Source: a virus. Taken from it: a stretch of 50,278 bases of DNA. The position numbers and the translations under genes were made by a program. Below, one piece after another: positions 8,260 to 15,335 of this stretch. The stretch lies in IMG/VR virus record IMGVR_UViG_3300007541_000030, positions 1-50,278 of that record, one strand, 5' to 3'. Below the pieces are notes generated by a model. The model was given only the letters and a program-made list of their open reading frames with translations, ran no database searches and was not told where the DNA came from. Position 1 is the first letter of the stretch. The number at the start of each line of letters is the position of its first letter.

Positions 8260-8715
8260 TTAAACTTGTTCTAAGCGTGACATGAGCCTCTCAGCTCTGT
8301 TAGACACTTGATTATACCATCTAGAATCACGACCTTCATAAGCTGCTATTTTCCAGTCATGCTCACCTATAGCAGCATTGAACTTTTTGAATCCACTCAA
8401 GCGAGGACGACCCATGTTAAACATCATGTTAACCAGGATCTCTTGAACCTCTCCAGGAAAACCACTGAATTCGCTTTCTCCGTATAGAGTATGGCACTCG
8501 CTAATGGCAACGTCCAAGTCTCTATCAAAGCAGGCTCGAACTCTGTCTTCACTAACTGGAGTTCCAACTGGTTGTCCGTGTTCTTCATCACTCTCGAGGA
8601 TAAGATGACCCACTCCGAAAGTGGGGAGACCGAGGTGGTCGAGGTAGATCTCATTTACGACACCTTCATCGATTTTTAATTGTTCAAATACATTATCTTT
8701 ATTTTCTTGATTCAT
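8260..8715 (-). CDS. e: T4-type lysozyme (endolysin, GH24)
   Basis: 151 residues; cleaves the MurNAc-GlcNAc bond of peptidoglycan at lysis. The catalytic triad is in place with T4 spacing: E17 (T4 E11), D26 (T4 D20) and T32 (T4 T26) within KIDEGVVNEIYLDHLGLPTF. The C-terminal part has MMFNMGRPRLSGF and SRWYNQV typical of the family. No signal sequence, so release would need a holin, which I do not identify here. It abuts a second peptidoglycan hydrolase. Confidence 0.93.
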   Translation of the reverse strand: MNQENKDNVFEQLKIDEGVVNEIYLDHLGLPTFGVGHLILESDEEHGQPVGTPVSEDRVRACFDRDLDVAISECHTLYGESEFSGFPGEVQEILVNMMFNMGRPRLSGFKKFNAAIGEHDWKIAAYEGRDSRWYNQVSNRAERLMSRLEQV

Positions 8716-8717
8716 TC

Positions 8718-9218
8718 TTACTTATACCTTTCATAGTCGTTATCAGGATCAAAATCATCGACTGCCTGGTAACGGGTTGATTTTCCGTCTTTAAACGCGA
8801 TTAGTTTTGTTTTTCTATTCGGGCCATCTTTCTTCAATGAAGCATGGACCCACCCAGAATTGATACCCTCTTCTGGATTATAAAACTCGAGAATGACTTG
8901 GTCATATTCGCAGTTCTCAGTAATCCAATCAGCAAGAACTTTATTAGGAACTCCCATGATTTCAATATCAACTGCTTCACCGTTACAGTGTTGAGAAGCA
9001 GAAGCACCACCTACAGCTTTATTTAACTCGGGTGATCTATATCCGCTGTTCACTGTAACCGGCTTATCGAAAAACTCTCTAGCAGGCTGGCATATTTTTT
9101 CAACAACATTCTGAAGATTTTCAAGATGCTCACCTTTCGGTGTGTTGTCGATTCCTAATTTACTAGCGGTTGCTGATTTAGTGAATTCATTTAACACAAA
9201 GTTCTTACTTAATTTCAT
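8718..9218 (-). CDS. M15-family peptidase / D-Ala-D-Ala carboxypeptidase-like
   Basis: 166 residues of the M15A_3 type (DUF882/VanY-like fold). Zinc-ligand signatures are visible: SQHCNGEAVDIEI in the middle and SGWVHASL towards the end, with SGYRSPELN before them. Likely cleaves peptidoglycan stem peptides, either as a second endolysin or as a virion-associated enzyme. It lies 2 bp from the lysozyme gene, so the two are probably coexpressed. Confidence 0.88.
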   Translation of the reverse strand: MKLSKNFVLNEFTKSATASKLGIDNTPKGEHLENLQNVVEKICQPAREFFDKPVTVNSGYRSPELNKAVGGASASQHCNGEAVDIEIMGVPNKVLADWITENCEYDQVILEFYNPEEGINSGWVHASLKKDGPNRKTKLIAFKDGKSTRYQAVDDFDPDNDYERYK

Positions 9219-9246
9219 CTTACTTCTCCATGATTTTTGTTTACTA

Positions 9247-9777
9247 CTATTTTGCTTTAATGTCGACCATTAACTGCTTAAAATTCTTTTTCTTATATTT
9301 TTTCTGCTGGGCTGGAGTAAGGCCAGGTTCGCCTTGATCACCAACTCCTAAGCCTGCGATGGCACCGCTACCTACACCGGTCATTTCATTCTTACTAGCT
9401 TCTTCGAGTACTTCAGCGTATTCGTCTAAAAACGAGTGAAGTCGGTTTTCAATTTGGATATCGTCTAACTCGTAGTCTTCGGTTAATACACCGGCATCAT
9501 TCATTCTTCGCTCTTCTTTGATTAACCAAAGAGCTGCAGCGTATGTTGCTATTCTCGTAGATCCACCTGGAAGCTTGGCTAATAGCTTTTTAAGATTCAA
9601 TATTAAAATATCGAAGATACCAAAAGCTTTGCGCTGAGCAATTCGAGTAAAATCCTTACGCTTAACAAGGATGTTGCCTTTCGCATCGATGACGCCTTCT
9701 TTGTAAGCTTCCCACTTTTCAAAAGGCGTAACTAGCCTTCTAATGAATTGGTAAACTAGAAAAAGATCTACGACCAT
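9247..9777 (-). CDS. conserved T4-like phage protein, probable virion/assembly protein
   Basis: 176 residues. The N-terminus (VYQFIRRLVTPFEKWEAY) and central AKLPGGSTRIATYAAALWLIKEE match, from memory, a family conserved in marine T4-like phages with no firm function. A glycine-rich linker and lysine-rich tail follow. It directly precedes the next gene by one base, in a run of structural-type genes. Confidence 0.7.
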   Translation of the reverse strand: MVVDLFLVYQFIRRLVTPFEKWEAYKEGVIDAKGNILVKRKDFTRIAQRKAFGIFDILILNLKKLLAKLPGGSTRIATYAAALWLIKEERRMNDAGVLTEDYELDDIQIENRLHSFLDEYAEVLEEASKNEMTGVGSGAIAGLGVGDQGEPGLTPAQQKKYKKKNFKQLMVDIKAK

Positions 9778-10152
9778 TTAAATTTCCTTTAGTCTTTCTA
9801 CGATTAGAAAATCTGAATCGATACTATCAGCATTTATAACAACGTCTTCGTAAGCTATTAGTTGAGGCATATAGTTCAAATACTCGACAAAAGGCTTTAA
9901 GTACTCGTGGTACTCATGAAGCCTCATGAAGAGCATGTTCGTTGCCTGCAAACCAAACACATTGAATAATACAATGAGATGGTTTAGAATCAACCTTTCC
10001 TTCAATTCGTTTTCCTGCCTATATCGACTAAACAGCTTTCGAAGATACTGAAATCTTTTCAAGTCTTCTTCGAATTCAGACATCTCAGTACACTGAGGAT
10101 TGTCATAGTGTTTCATTGCATATAGCAGAAAGGTCGATTCCGTCAATTTCAT
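9778..10152 (-). CDS. conserved T4-like hypothetical protein
   Basis: 124 residues, mostly helical, with LILNHLIVLFNVFG and a tail rich in acidic residues. It recalls a conserved unnamed family of T4-like phages (I think DUF7207). It abuts the 176-residue gene upstream of the lysis cluster. Confidence 0.65.
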   Translation of the reverse strand: MKLTESTFLLYAMKHYDNPQCTEMSEFEEDLKRFQYLRKLFSRYRQENELKERLILNHLIVLFNVFGLQATNMLFMRLHEYHEYLKPFVEYLNYMPQLIAYEDVVINADSIDSDFLIVERLKEI

Positions 10153-10174
10153 AATGTAAAAGTTTTAGCTTTTA

Positions 10175-10498
10175 TTATGCTTCTTCGTCAAGTACGATTG
10201 TATCTTCGATTGTAGTGTTGCCTGTTACACCAATGTCGCCAGCATCAGCCTGAGATACTTTCATAGGTACTAGACATTCTGTCTTATATCTCTGAACGCC
10301 GTTCTGATCGGTGTAAGTGTGATACAAATTCCAACCTGGTGTTTTAAGACCTCTTGCACGGTTAACGTTGAGGCTTGCTTCTGTCAAGTCAACGAATACC
10401 GCGTTGTCTCTGTCGTGAGACTTGTTGGTGTTGTTCGCATCATCTTCTAGCCACTTAGGTACGTCTACTAGACGGTCTTGTTTTCCCCATAGTGCCAT
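10175..10498 (-). CDS. conserved small virion-type protein
   Basis: 107 residues starting MALWGKQD. The composition (RARGLKTPGWNLYHTYTD) matches small proteins found among structural genes of marine T4-like phages, function unknown. Acidic C-terminus. Preceded by a good AGGAG. Confidence 0.65.
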   Translation of the reverse strand: MALWGKQDRLVDVPKWLEDDANNTNKSHDRDNAVFVDLTEASLNVNRARGLKTPGWNLYHTYTDQNGVQRYKTECLVPMKVSQADAGDIGVTGNTTIEDTIVLDEEA

Positions 10499-10541
10499 TT
10501 TATTTCTCCTGTTAAATTAACGTTAATTTATAACAAAAATT

Positions 10542-10805
10542 TTACTTTTTCTCAGCTTTAAAAAGTTCATTTACTAAATCTGCTTTTTTCAAACCTTTCT
10601 TAAGAATAACGCCAAGTTCTTCTGCTCGAGCTTCGAGCTGAGCCTTCGTAAGTTTATTTAACGAGGCTTTCGTAACTTTAGGTTGTGCCTTTGGAGGCTG
10701 TGGTGGTGTGAGTTTCTCTTCTACCACTGGTTCAACCGGTGCTTCTTCTTTAAATTTAAGTCCGATTCCAAGAAAGTCTTTGAACCATTCAATTAATGCT
10801 TTCAT
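10542..10805 (-). CDS. SAP/Rho-N-like small protein
   Basis: 87 residues. The N-terminus MKALIEWFKDFLG is hydrophobic or amphipathic, a proline-rich linker follows, and the C-terminal 45 residues (LNKLTKAQLEARAEELG, then KKADLVNELF) look like a SAP or Rho N-type helix-extended-helix nucleic-acid-binding module. I chose the ATG with AGGAG upstream; a longer reading frame would need a TTG start. Confidence 0.65.
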   Translation of the reverse strand: MKALIEWFKDFLGIGLKFKEEAPVEPVVEEKLTPPQPPKAQPKVTKASLNKLTKAQLEARAEELGVILKKGLKKADLVNELFKAEKK

Positions 10806-10838
10806 AATTACTCCTATTGTATATTTCAAATCAATTTA

Positions 10839-11321
10839 TTAATATTTTCCAGCGTTAAGCTTCTTTTTCTTAGCCATTGCTTTAAGAGCTGACGCATTCA
10901 TTGTTCCACAAGAACCTTCATTCTTCTCAGCTTCATCAAGCTCAACACTTTCTTTTTTATTTCTTGCAGCTTCTCCAGCTTTTCTGCCTTTACGGAACGC
11001 GTCCATTGCTGCACCGCCGATACCGTAAGGTGGATTTTTGTAGGTAGATGGGTCTTTACCCATTTCGTAACCTTTACGGTACCAAGTTTGTGAATTTGCA
11101 GACATTTTTGAAACGTCTTCATCAAGCTCGGTTTCTTCTTTAGTCATTGCTTTCGCGATAGCCTTACGACGGTTGTGGAGATATTCATCAGAGTCATCAA
11201 CATCACCATCGTTGTCGATATCAGCGTCAGCTTTTCCTACTGGATCCATCTTCTTCTTTTCTTGAAGAGCTGCATAAAGCTTTTGATTCAATAACTCATC
11301 AATTTTCTCTTTAAATGACAT
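10839..11321 (-). CDS. putative internal head protein with duplicated module and EF-hand-like loop
   Basis: 160 residues. N-terminus MSFKEKIDELL is partly like a capsid-targeting peptide. A DIDNDGDVDDSDE segment resembles a calcium-binding loop. Residues about 78-132 (SANSQTWYRKGYEMGKDPS to VELDEA) are nearly repeated in the 274-residue protein 2 kb away. The recurrent ELDE contains L-x-E, the core of T4 prohead-protease sites. It lies behind a TATAAATA late promoter. Function inferred: head-packaged or core protein. Confidence 0.6.
   Translation of the reverse strand: MSFKEKIDELLNQKLYAALQEKKKMDPVGKADADIDNDGDVDDSDEYLHNRRKAIAKAMTKEETELDEDVSKMSANSQTWYRKGYEMGKDPSTYKNPPYGIGGAAMDAFRKGRKAGEAARNKKESVELDEAEKNEGSCGTMNASALKAMAKKKKLNAGKY
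10978..11109. repeat. copy 1 of a duplicated coding module
   Basis: About 130 bp encoding the SAN-WYRKGYEMG to KAGEAARNK module. It is strongly similar at DNA and protein level to the segment at 13258-13390, indicating an intragenomic duplication between two neighbouring genes. Confidence 0.7.
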
Positions 11322-11354
11322 TTCAGTCTCCCTTTAAATATTAGTTTTCTACTT

Positions 11355-11362
11355 TATTTATA
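11355..11362 (-). promoter_or_regulatory. T4-type late promoter box TATAAATA
   Basis: Exact TATAAATA about 34 bp upstream of the internal-protein-like gene that ends at 10839, followed by a GGGAG site. It overlaps the last codons of the upstream cupin-like gene. Confidence 0.65.
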
Positions 11363-11627
11363 ATACAGTAATTTGTATTTTTAAATCGTTTATCCCTTTA
11401 ATCAGCCGGTGAAACTCGTTCTTTTTAATATTGAATTCCATTCCAGGCTTTAAAAGCCAAGGTAAGCAACCGTCCCATTGGAATTGCCAGCCATCGCCTT
11501 CAATTATTTTAATTCTTCTATCAACGTGATCCATGTGCCAAACATAGTTAGAATCATCTTCTTGTACATCGAATGTTCTAATGTTTGACTCATCTCTAAA
11601 AGGATCACGATAAGTTGTTGTCGCCAT
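11358..11627 (-). CDS. small cupin-like conserved protein
   Basis: 89 residues: HMDHVDRRIKIIEGDGW, a WLLKPGMEF turn and NEFHRLIKG suggest a single small beta-barrel of cupin type, as seen in unnamed marine-phage proteins. Metal-binding is uncertain. It overlaps the coiled-coil gene upstream by 23 bp. Confidence 0.65.
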   Translation of the reverse strand: MATTTYRDPFRDESNIRTFDVQEDDSNYVWHMDHVDRRIKIIEGDGWQFQWDGCLPWLLKPGMEFNIKKNEFHRLIKGINDLKIQITVL

Positions 11628-11835
11628 CAGTCTCTAGTAGCCTTCCAGATATAATATCTGCTTTTTCATTTTGTATGATTTCAATGCAAAGATTTGTTAC
11701 ATCAATTTCTTTTCTTATAAACCACATTTTCTTTTGGAGCTTTTCAAGTTGCTCTTGATAGTACTCTAATTCTTTTTCTTTTCGTACTTTTTGTTCTAAA
11801 ATGTCGGCGAGCAGTATTATCTTACTGCTGCTCAT
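11605..11835 (-). CDS. coiled-coil hypothetical protein
   Basis: 76 residues with heptad-like KEKELEYYQEQLEKLQKKM. No function recognised. It starts one base after the stop of the gene upstream (TAATG-type junction) and overlaps the cupin-like gene downstream, so all are cotranscribed. Confidence 0.6.
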   Translation of the reverse strand: MSSSKIILLADILEQKVRKEKELEYYQEQLEKLQKKMWFIRKEIDVTNLCIEIIQNEKADIISGRLLETDGDNNLS

Positions 11836-12050
11836 TAGACAAGGCCCGCAATCACCATTAATGCGTCAACAGCCTTTTGAGCTTTGATCTTATTATCTTC
11901 AAGATCTAGATCTTCGTTAATTTTATTCATATCAACGATATCTTGAACAAGCTCTTCAAATTCGCCTTGGCTAATATGACCTTCATCTAGAAGAGTCTTA
12001 AGTTCTCTTACTTGTTGTTCTGCTTCTTCTTGCCAGGATTCTATACTCAT
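11835..12050 (-). CDS. small acidic helical protein
   Basis: 71 residues. The segment LKTLLDEGHISQGEFEELVQ resembles the short SHOCT-like helical motif, and the rest is acidic helix. Unassigned. ATGA-type overlap with the lipoprotein gene upstream. Confidence 0.6.
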   Translation of the reverse strand: MSIESWQEEAEQQVRELKTLLDEGHISQGEFEELVQDIVDMNKINEDLDLEDNKIKAQKAVDALMVIAGLV

Positions 12051-12433
12051 GATTTTCTACTCCCAAAAACCGAAAGGGCTTCAGTTGTTATTTTTTGAAT
12101 GCTTTGTCTCTTGATTTTGCAATATGCATCGCTTGGGTTTTCTTTTGCTCTTAACTCTTTTGTAAGATCGTGTATACCTTTGTAGATATTAGCGATGTTT
12201 GCGTTCAATCTGTATGTGCTATACGTATGTAAATACTCAGCTCTGTAGTTTAGTTGATTTATGATTGCTCTGTTACACCAGTCTTCAGCTCCACTATGAG
12301 ATGTAGTTAAAACATTAAGCTCAACTAGCTTACCATACTCAACGTTATCGAACTTGCTGGGGATAAATTTTCCGATAGATGAGCAACCAGCTAAGACTGT
12401 TACTAACATTAAACCTAATATTGCTTTCTTCAT
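12047..12433 (-). CDS. lipoprotein
   Basis: 128 residues with a clear lipoprotein signal: MKKAILGLMLVTVLAGC, acylated cysteine near position 17. The mature part contains two more cysteines that could form a disulfide. I chose the ATG seven bases after AAGGAG; the longer frame needs a TTG. Function unknown; envelope location is inferred. Confidence 0.7.
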   Translation of the reverse strand: MKKAILGLMLVTVLAGCSSIGKFIPSKFDNVEYGKLVELNVLTTSHSGAEDWCNRAIINQLNYRAEYLHTYSTYRLNANIANIYKGIHDLTKELRAKENPSDAYCKIKRQSIQKITTEALSVFGSRKS

Positions 12434-12444
12434 ATTGATACTCC

Positions 12445-12825
12445 TTACCAAAAATACGAACCACCGCCTGATAGACCTAACTGCTTAGCATATTTTGGTA
12501 AGCGGCATGCCCAGTAGCCGGGTGTCATTTTATCATTTTTCATATCGCACTGGTGTCGTGCAGCGAAGCTTCTAGCAGCTTCTCTATCATTGATCTTAGA
12601 AGTGAGTCCGCCCTTTTCATCACCGAACTCGATCTTCTTGATGTTACCTGTTTTAGGATTACGAACATATACGACGTACTTCTTGTCACCCGAGCTACGC
12701 TTCGGTGAGTTGAGCTCTGGATCCTTTTCTTCTTGGAACTCAATCATCGGTTGCTCTAGAGGAACAGTTACTCCCTCATAGATACCGAATCGCTCGCTGT
12801 CGTAAAATGTTTTGAATTTTTTCAC
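12445..12825 (-). CDS. conserved phage protein with capsid-targeting-like start
   Basis: 126 residues. It begins MKKFKTFYDSE, resembling but weaker than the capsid-targeting starts of its neighbours. The C-terminal 80 residues (KYVVYVRNP, REAARSFAARHQCD, TPGYWACRLP) form a compact conserved domain common in marine phages (I recall DUF5872), often in virion or packaged proteins. Function unknown. First of a run of similar genes. Confidence 0.7.
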   Translation of the reverse strand: MKKFKTFYDSERFGIYEGVTVPLEQPMIEFQEEKDPELNSPKRSSGDKKYVVYVRNPKTGNIKKIEFGDEKGGLTSKINDREAARSFAARHQCDMKNDKMTPGYWACRLPKYAKQLGLSGGGSYFW

Positions 12826-12830
12826 TTTAA

Positions 12831-13655
12831 TTAGTCTGCTTTTGCTAAGTCATCAGGAGCGTACTGCATAACTTCACCGTCATTGCGCTTGACTGTATAG
12901 TACTTACCTTTTTCAGAAGGATCGACTTTAGTAACAACACCTTCTTTTCCACTGTGAATGCACTTGACCTTGTCGCCTACTTTGAAATGAGATTCAGCGA
13001 GCTCGACTTCTTCACTAAAACCGAAGAAAGCATCAACCTTCTTTTCACCATACTTGTCATCAAGGATCTGACGAATTGCACCTGATTTATCATAACCCTT
13101 CAGGTCAGCAACACGATGGCTGCGACCGATGATGTTGCGAAGATCAGCAACAGGCTTTTTCTTAAGTGCTTCGTATTCCTTGTAGATTGGTGAAGACTTA
13201 TCTAACTTACCTTCATCAAGTTCGACTTCTTCGTTTTTGGCTGCTGCTTCACCGGCTTTTCTGCCTTTACGGAATGCGTCCATTGCTGCTCCACCGATGC
13301 CGAAAGGTGGGCTCTTATAGGTGCTAGGTTTTAGACCCATTTGATAGCCCTTGTCGTACCATTCCTTGGACTTTGCAGACATTTTTGCAGCTTCGTCAAG
13401 TTCGACTTCTTCTTTTCTCATTTTTGCTTGCATAGCACTACGAAGCATACGAAGATTGTTTTCTAACTCTTTGATCTCTTCGGCTCTGGGATTTTTACCA
13501 CCCAAGCTTGTCTTTGTGCTGTGTTGTCTTTTTAAGTTACCGATCGTAGTTTCAAGCTTATCTTTCATTGATCTTAGCTTTTCTACAGAGTGTTTCATGT
13601 ATTTGTTGTCAACACCCCATTGATTTTCGCTAATAAACTTCTTAAAACTTAACAT
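12831..13655 (-). CDS. putative internal head protein with KOW-like C-terminal domain
   Basis: 274 residues. Starts MLSFKKFISENQ, a T4-like capsid-targeting peptide with I-S-E as likely prohead-protease site. Several VELDE or ELAE repeats follow (about 105, 145, 220). Residues about 110-165 duplicate the WYDKGYQMG-KAGEAA module of the 160-residue protein. The C-terminal 50 residues (FKVGDKVKCIHSGKEG, DGEVMQY) form a small SH3/KOW-like fold. Probably packaged in the head and cleaved; inferred. Confidence 0.65.
   Translation of the reverse strand: MLSFKKFISENQWGVDNKYMKHSVEKLRSMKDKLETTIGNLKRQHSTKTSLGGKNPRAEEIKELENNLRMLRSAMQAKMRKEEVELDEAAKMSAKSKEWYDKGYQMGLKPSTYKSPPFGIGGAAMDAFRKGRKAGEAAAKNEEVELDEGKLDKSSPIYKEYEALKKKPVADLRNIIGRSHRVADLKGYDKSGAIRQILDDKYGEKKVDAFFGFSEEVELAESHFKVGDKVKCIHSGKEGVVTKVDPSEKGKYYTVKRNDGEVMQYAPDDLAKAD
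13258..13390. repeat. copy 2 of a duplicated coding module
   Basis: Partner of the segment at 10978-11109. Encodes SAKSKEWYDKGYQMG to KAGEAAAKN. Divergence is mainly at third positions and a few conservative substitutions, so the duplication is old enough to be under selection. Confidence 0.7.
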
Positions 13656-13657
13656 TT

Positions 13658-14080
13658 TTATCCTCCGAATTCGTGTCCAGCTACACGCTTCATTTGTTTT
13701 TTAAACTCATCAAATGATGGTTTTTCTTTATACAATTTGATGCTTATCTCTGGGCGATCTTTACCTTTGATGCGCCAGTTATAACCTTTTTCTTTATGTT
13801 CTGGTTTGGTCGTCTTCACGACTCTGCGCTCGTATCCTGCTTCCCAAGATTCAGAACCTTCGTCAATTTCTACTTCTTCAAACATTTTTTGTAGGTTCAT
13901 GTAGTGGTTGTCTTGTACAAACCCTCTATCTACTGGAACTTTGCGCTTTCCACCTCTATAAACGAATTCTATTGAGGTGTCTGTTTTCTTGACCTGAGAA
14001 CCACCATTCGATCTGATTTCTTTTTCGACAGTAGAAACAGCTACAGCGCCTTCGACTACAAATTGCTTAAAGGATTTCAT
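13658..14080 (-). CDS. putative internal head protein (capsid-targeting N-terminus)
   Basis: 140 residues starting MKSFKQFVVEGAV, with V-V-E before G as a possible prohead-protease site, and an internal VEIDEG. The rest is basic and unrecognised. It is 2 bp from the 274-residue paralogue downstream and overlaps the next gene upstream (ATGA type). Confidence 0.6.
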   Translation of the reverse strand: MKSFKQFVVEGAVAVSTVEKEIRSNGGSQVKKTDTSIEFVYRGGKRKVPVDRGFVQDNHYMNLQKMFEEVEIDEGSESWEAGYERRVVKTTKPEHKEKGYNWRIKGKDRPEISIKLYKEKPSFDEFKKQMKRVAGHEFGG

Positions 14081-14676
14081 CTTAGTAAGCCGACCATTTT
14101 CTTTAGATCTTGTGGACTACGGCCGATGATCGTTTGGAATTTTTCTTTGTCTAAAGACTTACGAATTGTGTCGAAAGCTCTTAACAATTTATCTGCATCA
14201 GCTTTCGAGACCTTCGCTTTTTTCTTATTAGCGAATTCCATCTCACCGCCTTCGATGTCAGCAATTCTTCTAAGCTGCATGATTGGATTTTTAGAAGCTG
14301 CTTTTTGATCTGCGTCTGATGCTTTAACATCGTCGTCGTCTTTGTCTTTGAAATAAGGATCACGACGGATTGCAGCCATAGCATCTCTTCTAGCATTTTC
14401 TTCGAGCTCTTCCTTTTGAAGACCTTGACGAGCTAGACTGAAAATAGCTTTGTTGCCAACAACCATATCAAGAAGCTTCTTAGCTAAGTCTTGAGCAATT
14501 TTTCTTTCTTTAACGTTAAGCTCTTCACCGGATTCAAGCTTCTGAACTACCCTTTGTACTAGCGCAGCTTGCTTAGTGTCAGCCAAGCCAAGACGCATGA
14601 GTTGTTTTACCTTCGGCATGTCGATCATGTCGACGTTGTCGTCAGCTTCGTTTATAAAATTTTTAAAGTTTTTCAT
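14077..14676 (-). CDS. putative internal head protein (capsid-targeting N-terminus)
   Basis: 199 residues starting MKNFKNFINEADD; I-N-E before A fits the cleavage pattern. The body is charged and mostly helical, with a DDDDVKASDAD acidic patch. No enzyme domain recognised. ATGA overlaps on both sides show tight translational coupling with the neighbouring internal-protein genes. Confidence 0.6.
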   Translation of the reverse strand: MKNFKNFINEADDNVDMIDMPKVKQLMRLGLADTKQAALVQRVVQKLESGEELNVKERKIAQDLAKKLLDMVVGNKAIFSLARQGLQKEELEENARRDAMAAIRRDPYFKDKDDDDVKASDADQKAASKNPIMQLRRIADIEGGEMEFANKKKAKVSKADADKLLRAFDTIRKSLDKEKFQTIIGRSPQDLKKMVGLLR

Positions 14677-15335
14677 CTTTTTAGCCTCGAAAATCCTTTG
14701 TGTTTATAATCTTTTTCAATGGTCATTTTGACAAGCTTTGCAACTTCTTGCGCGTCTTTCATATTACCAGTTTGAAGATCTTTAATTAATTTTTGTTTTA
14801 ACGCAGAAAGTATTGAATCGATGATGCTTTCGTCTCTTGCTGCAAGTGTTCCTTCGTCAAGCTTACCACCTGCTGCTACAAAAGCTGCGATGGCCATATC
14901 ACGTCTTTTCTTTTCATCAGCGTTTTTAAATTGAGGGGCATCTGATTTTTGAAAATCATCAATCCAGGCTCCAAGCCCGTCAGAGACTTTTAATTTTTCT
15001 TCTAGTTCAACAGATTCGCGTACCATAGTAGCATGCACACCATGTTTGGTTTTAAGAGTCGCTTGAAATGCCATGGCTTGTGTTAAGCCTTTGGTTGTTT
15101 CAGGAAAGGTTTTAATCACTTGGCCTGCTTTATATTTTGGACCTGGGTGGTCGGCAACAATCTTAATAACTTTTCCTTCATCAAGCTCAACAGACTCTTT
15201 ACGCTCTTTGTTCTTAGCGCCGATATCTGTAATGCTTTGGCCGGGAGTATCTTGTTGAAGTCTTTTACGAGCTTTGTCGGTTCCCCAATCTCCGGCTCCA
15301 CCTGCTTCTTTAACTAGCTCTTTGAACTTAATCAC
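14673..15335 (-). CDS. putative internal head protein, GTG start
   Basis: 220 residues. I chose the GTG start because it yields MIKFKELVKEAGG, matching the shared capsid-targeting start, has AAGGGA upstream, and overlaps the preceding stop by eight bases. A longer frame starting 20 codons upstream gives no such motif. It carries SVELDEG and SVELEE repeats (L-x-E sites) and a small domain around residues 50-100 (KIVADHPGPKYKAGQVI). Function unknown. Confidence 0.6.
   Translation of the reverse strand: MIKFKELVKEAGGAGDWGTDKARKRLQQDTPGQSITDIGAKNKERKESVELDEGKVIKIVADHPGPKYKAGQVIKTFPETTKGLTQAMAFQATLKTKHGVHATMVRESVELEEKLKVSDGLGAWIDDFQKSDAPQFKNADEKKRRDMAIAAFVAAGGKLDEGTLAARDESIIDSILSALKQKLIKDLQTGNMKDAQEVAKLVKMTIEKDYKHKGFSRLKR

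Noticed and set aside
8235-8260. ATAAATAAATAAGT as a late promoter for the gp67-like gene
   Set aside because: It does not contain TATAAATA exactly; AT-rich repeats make chance matches likely, so I left it out of the feature list.
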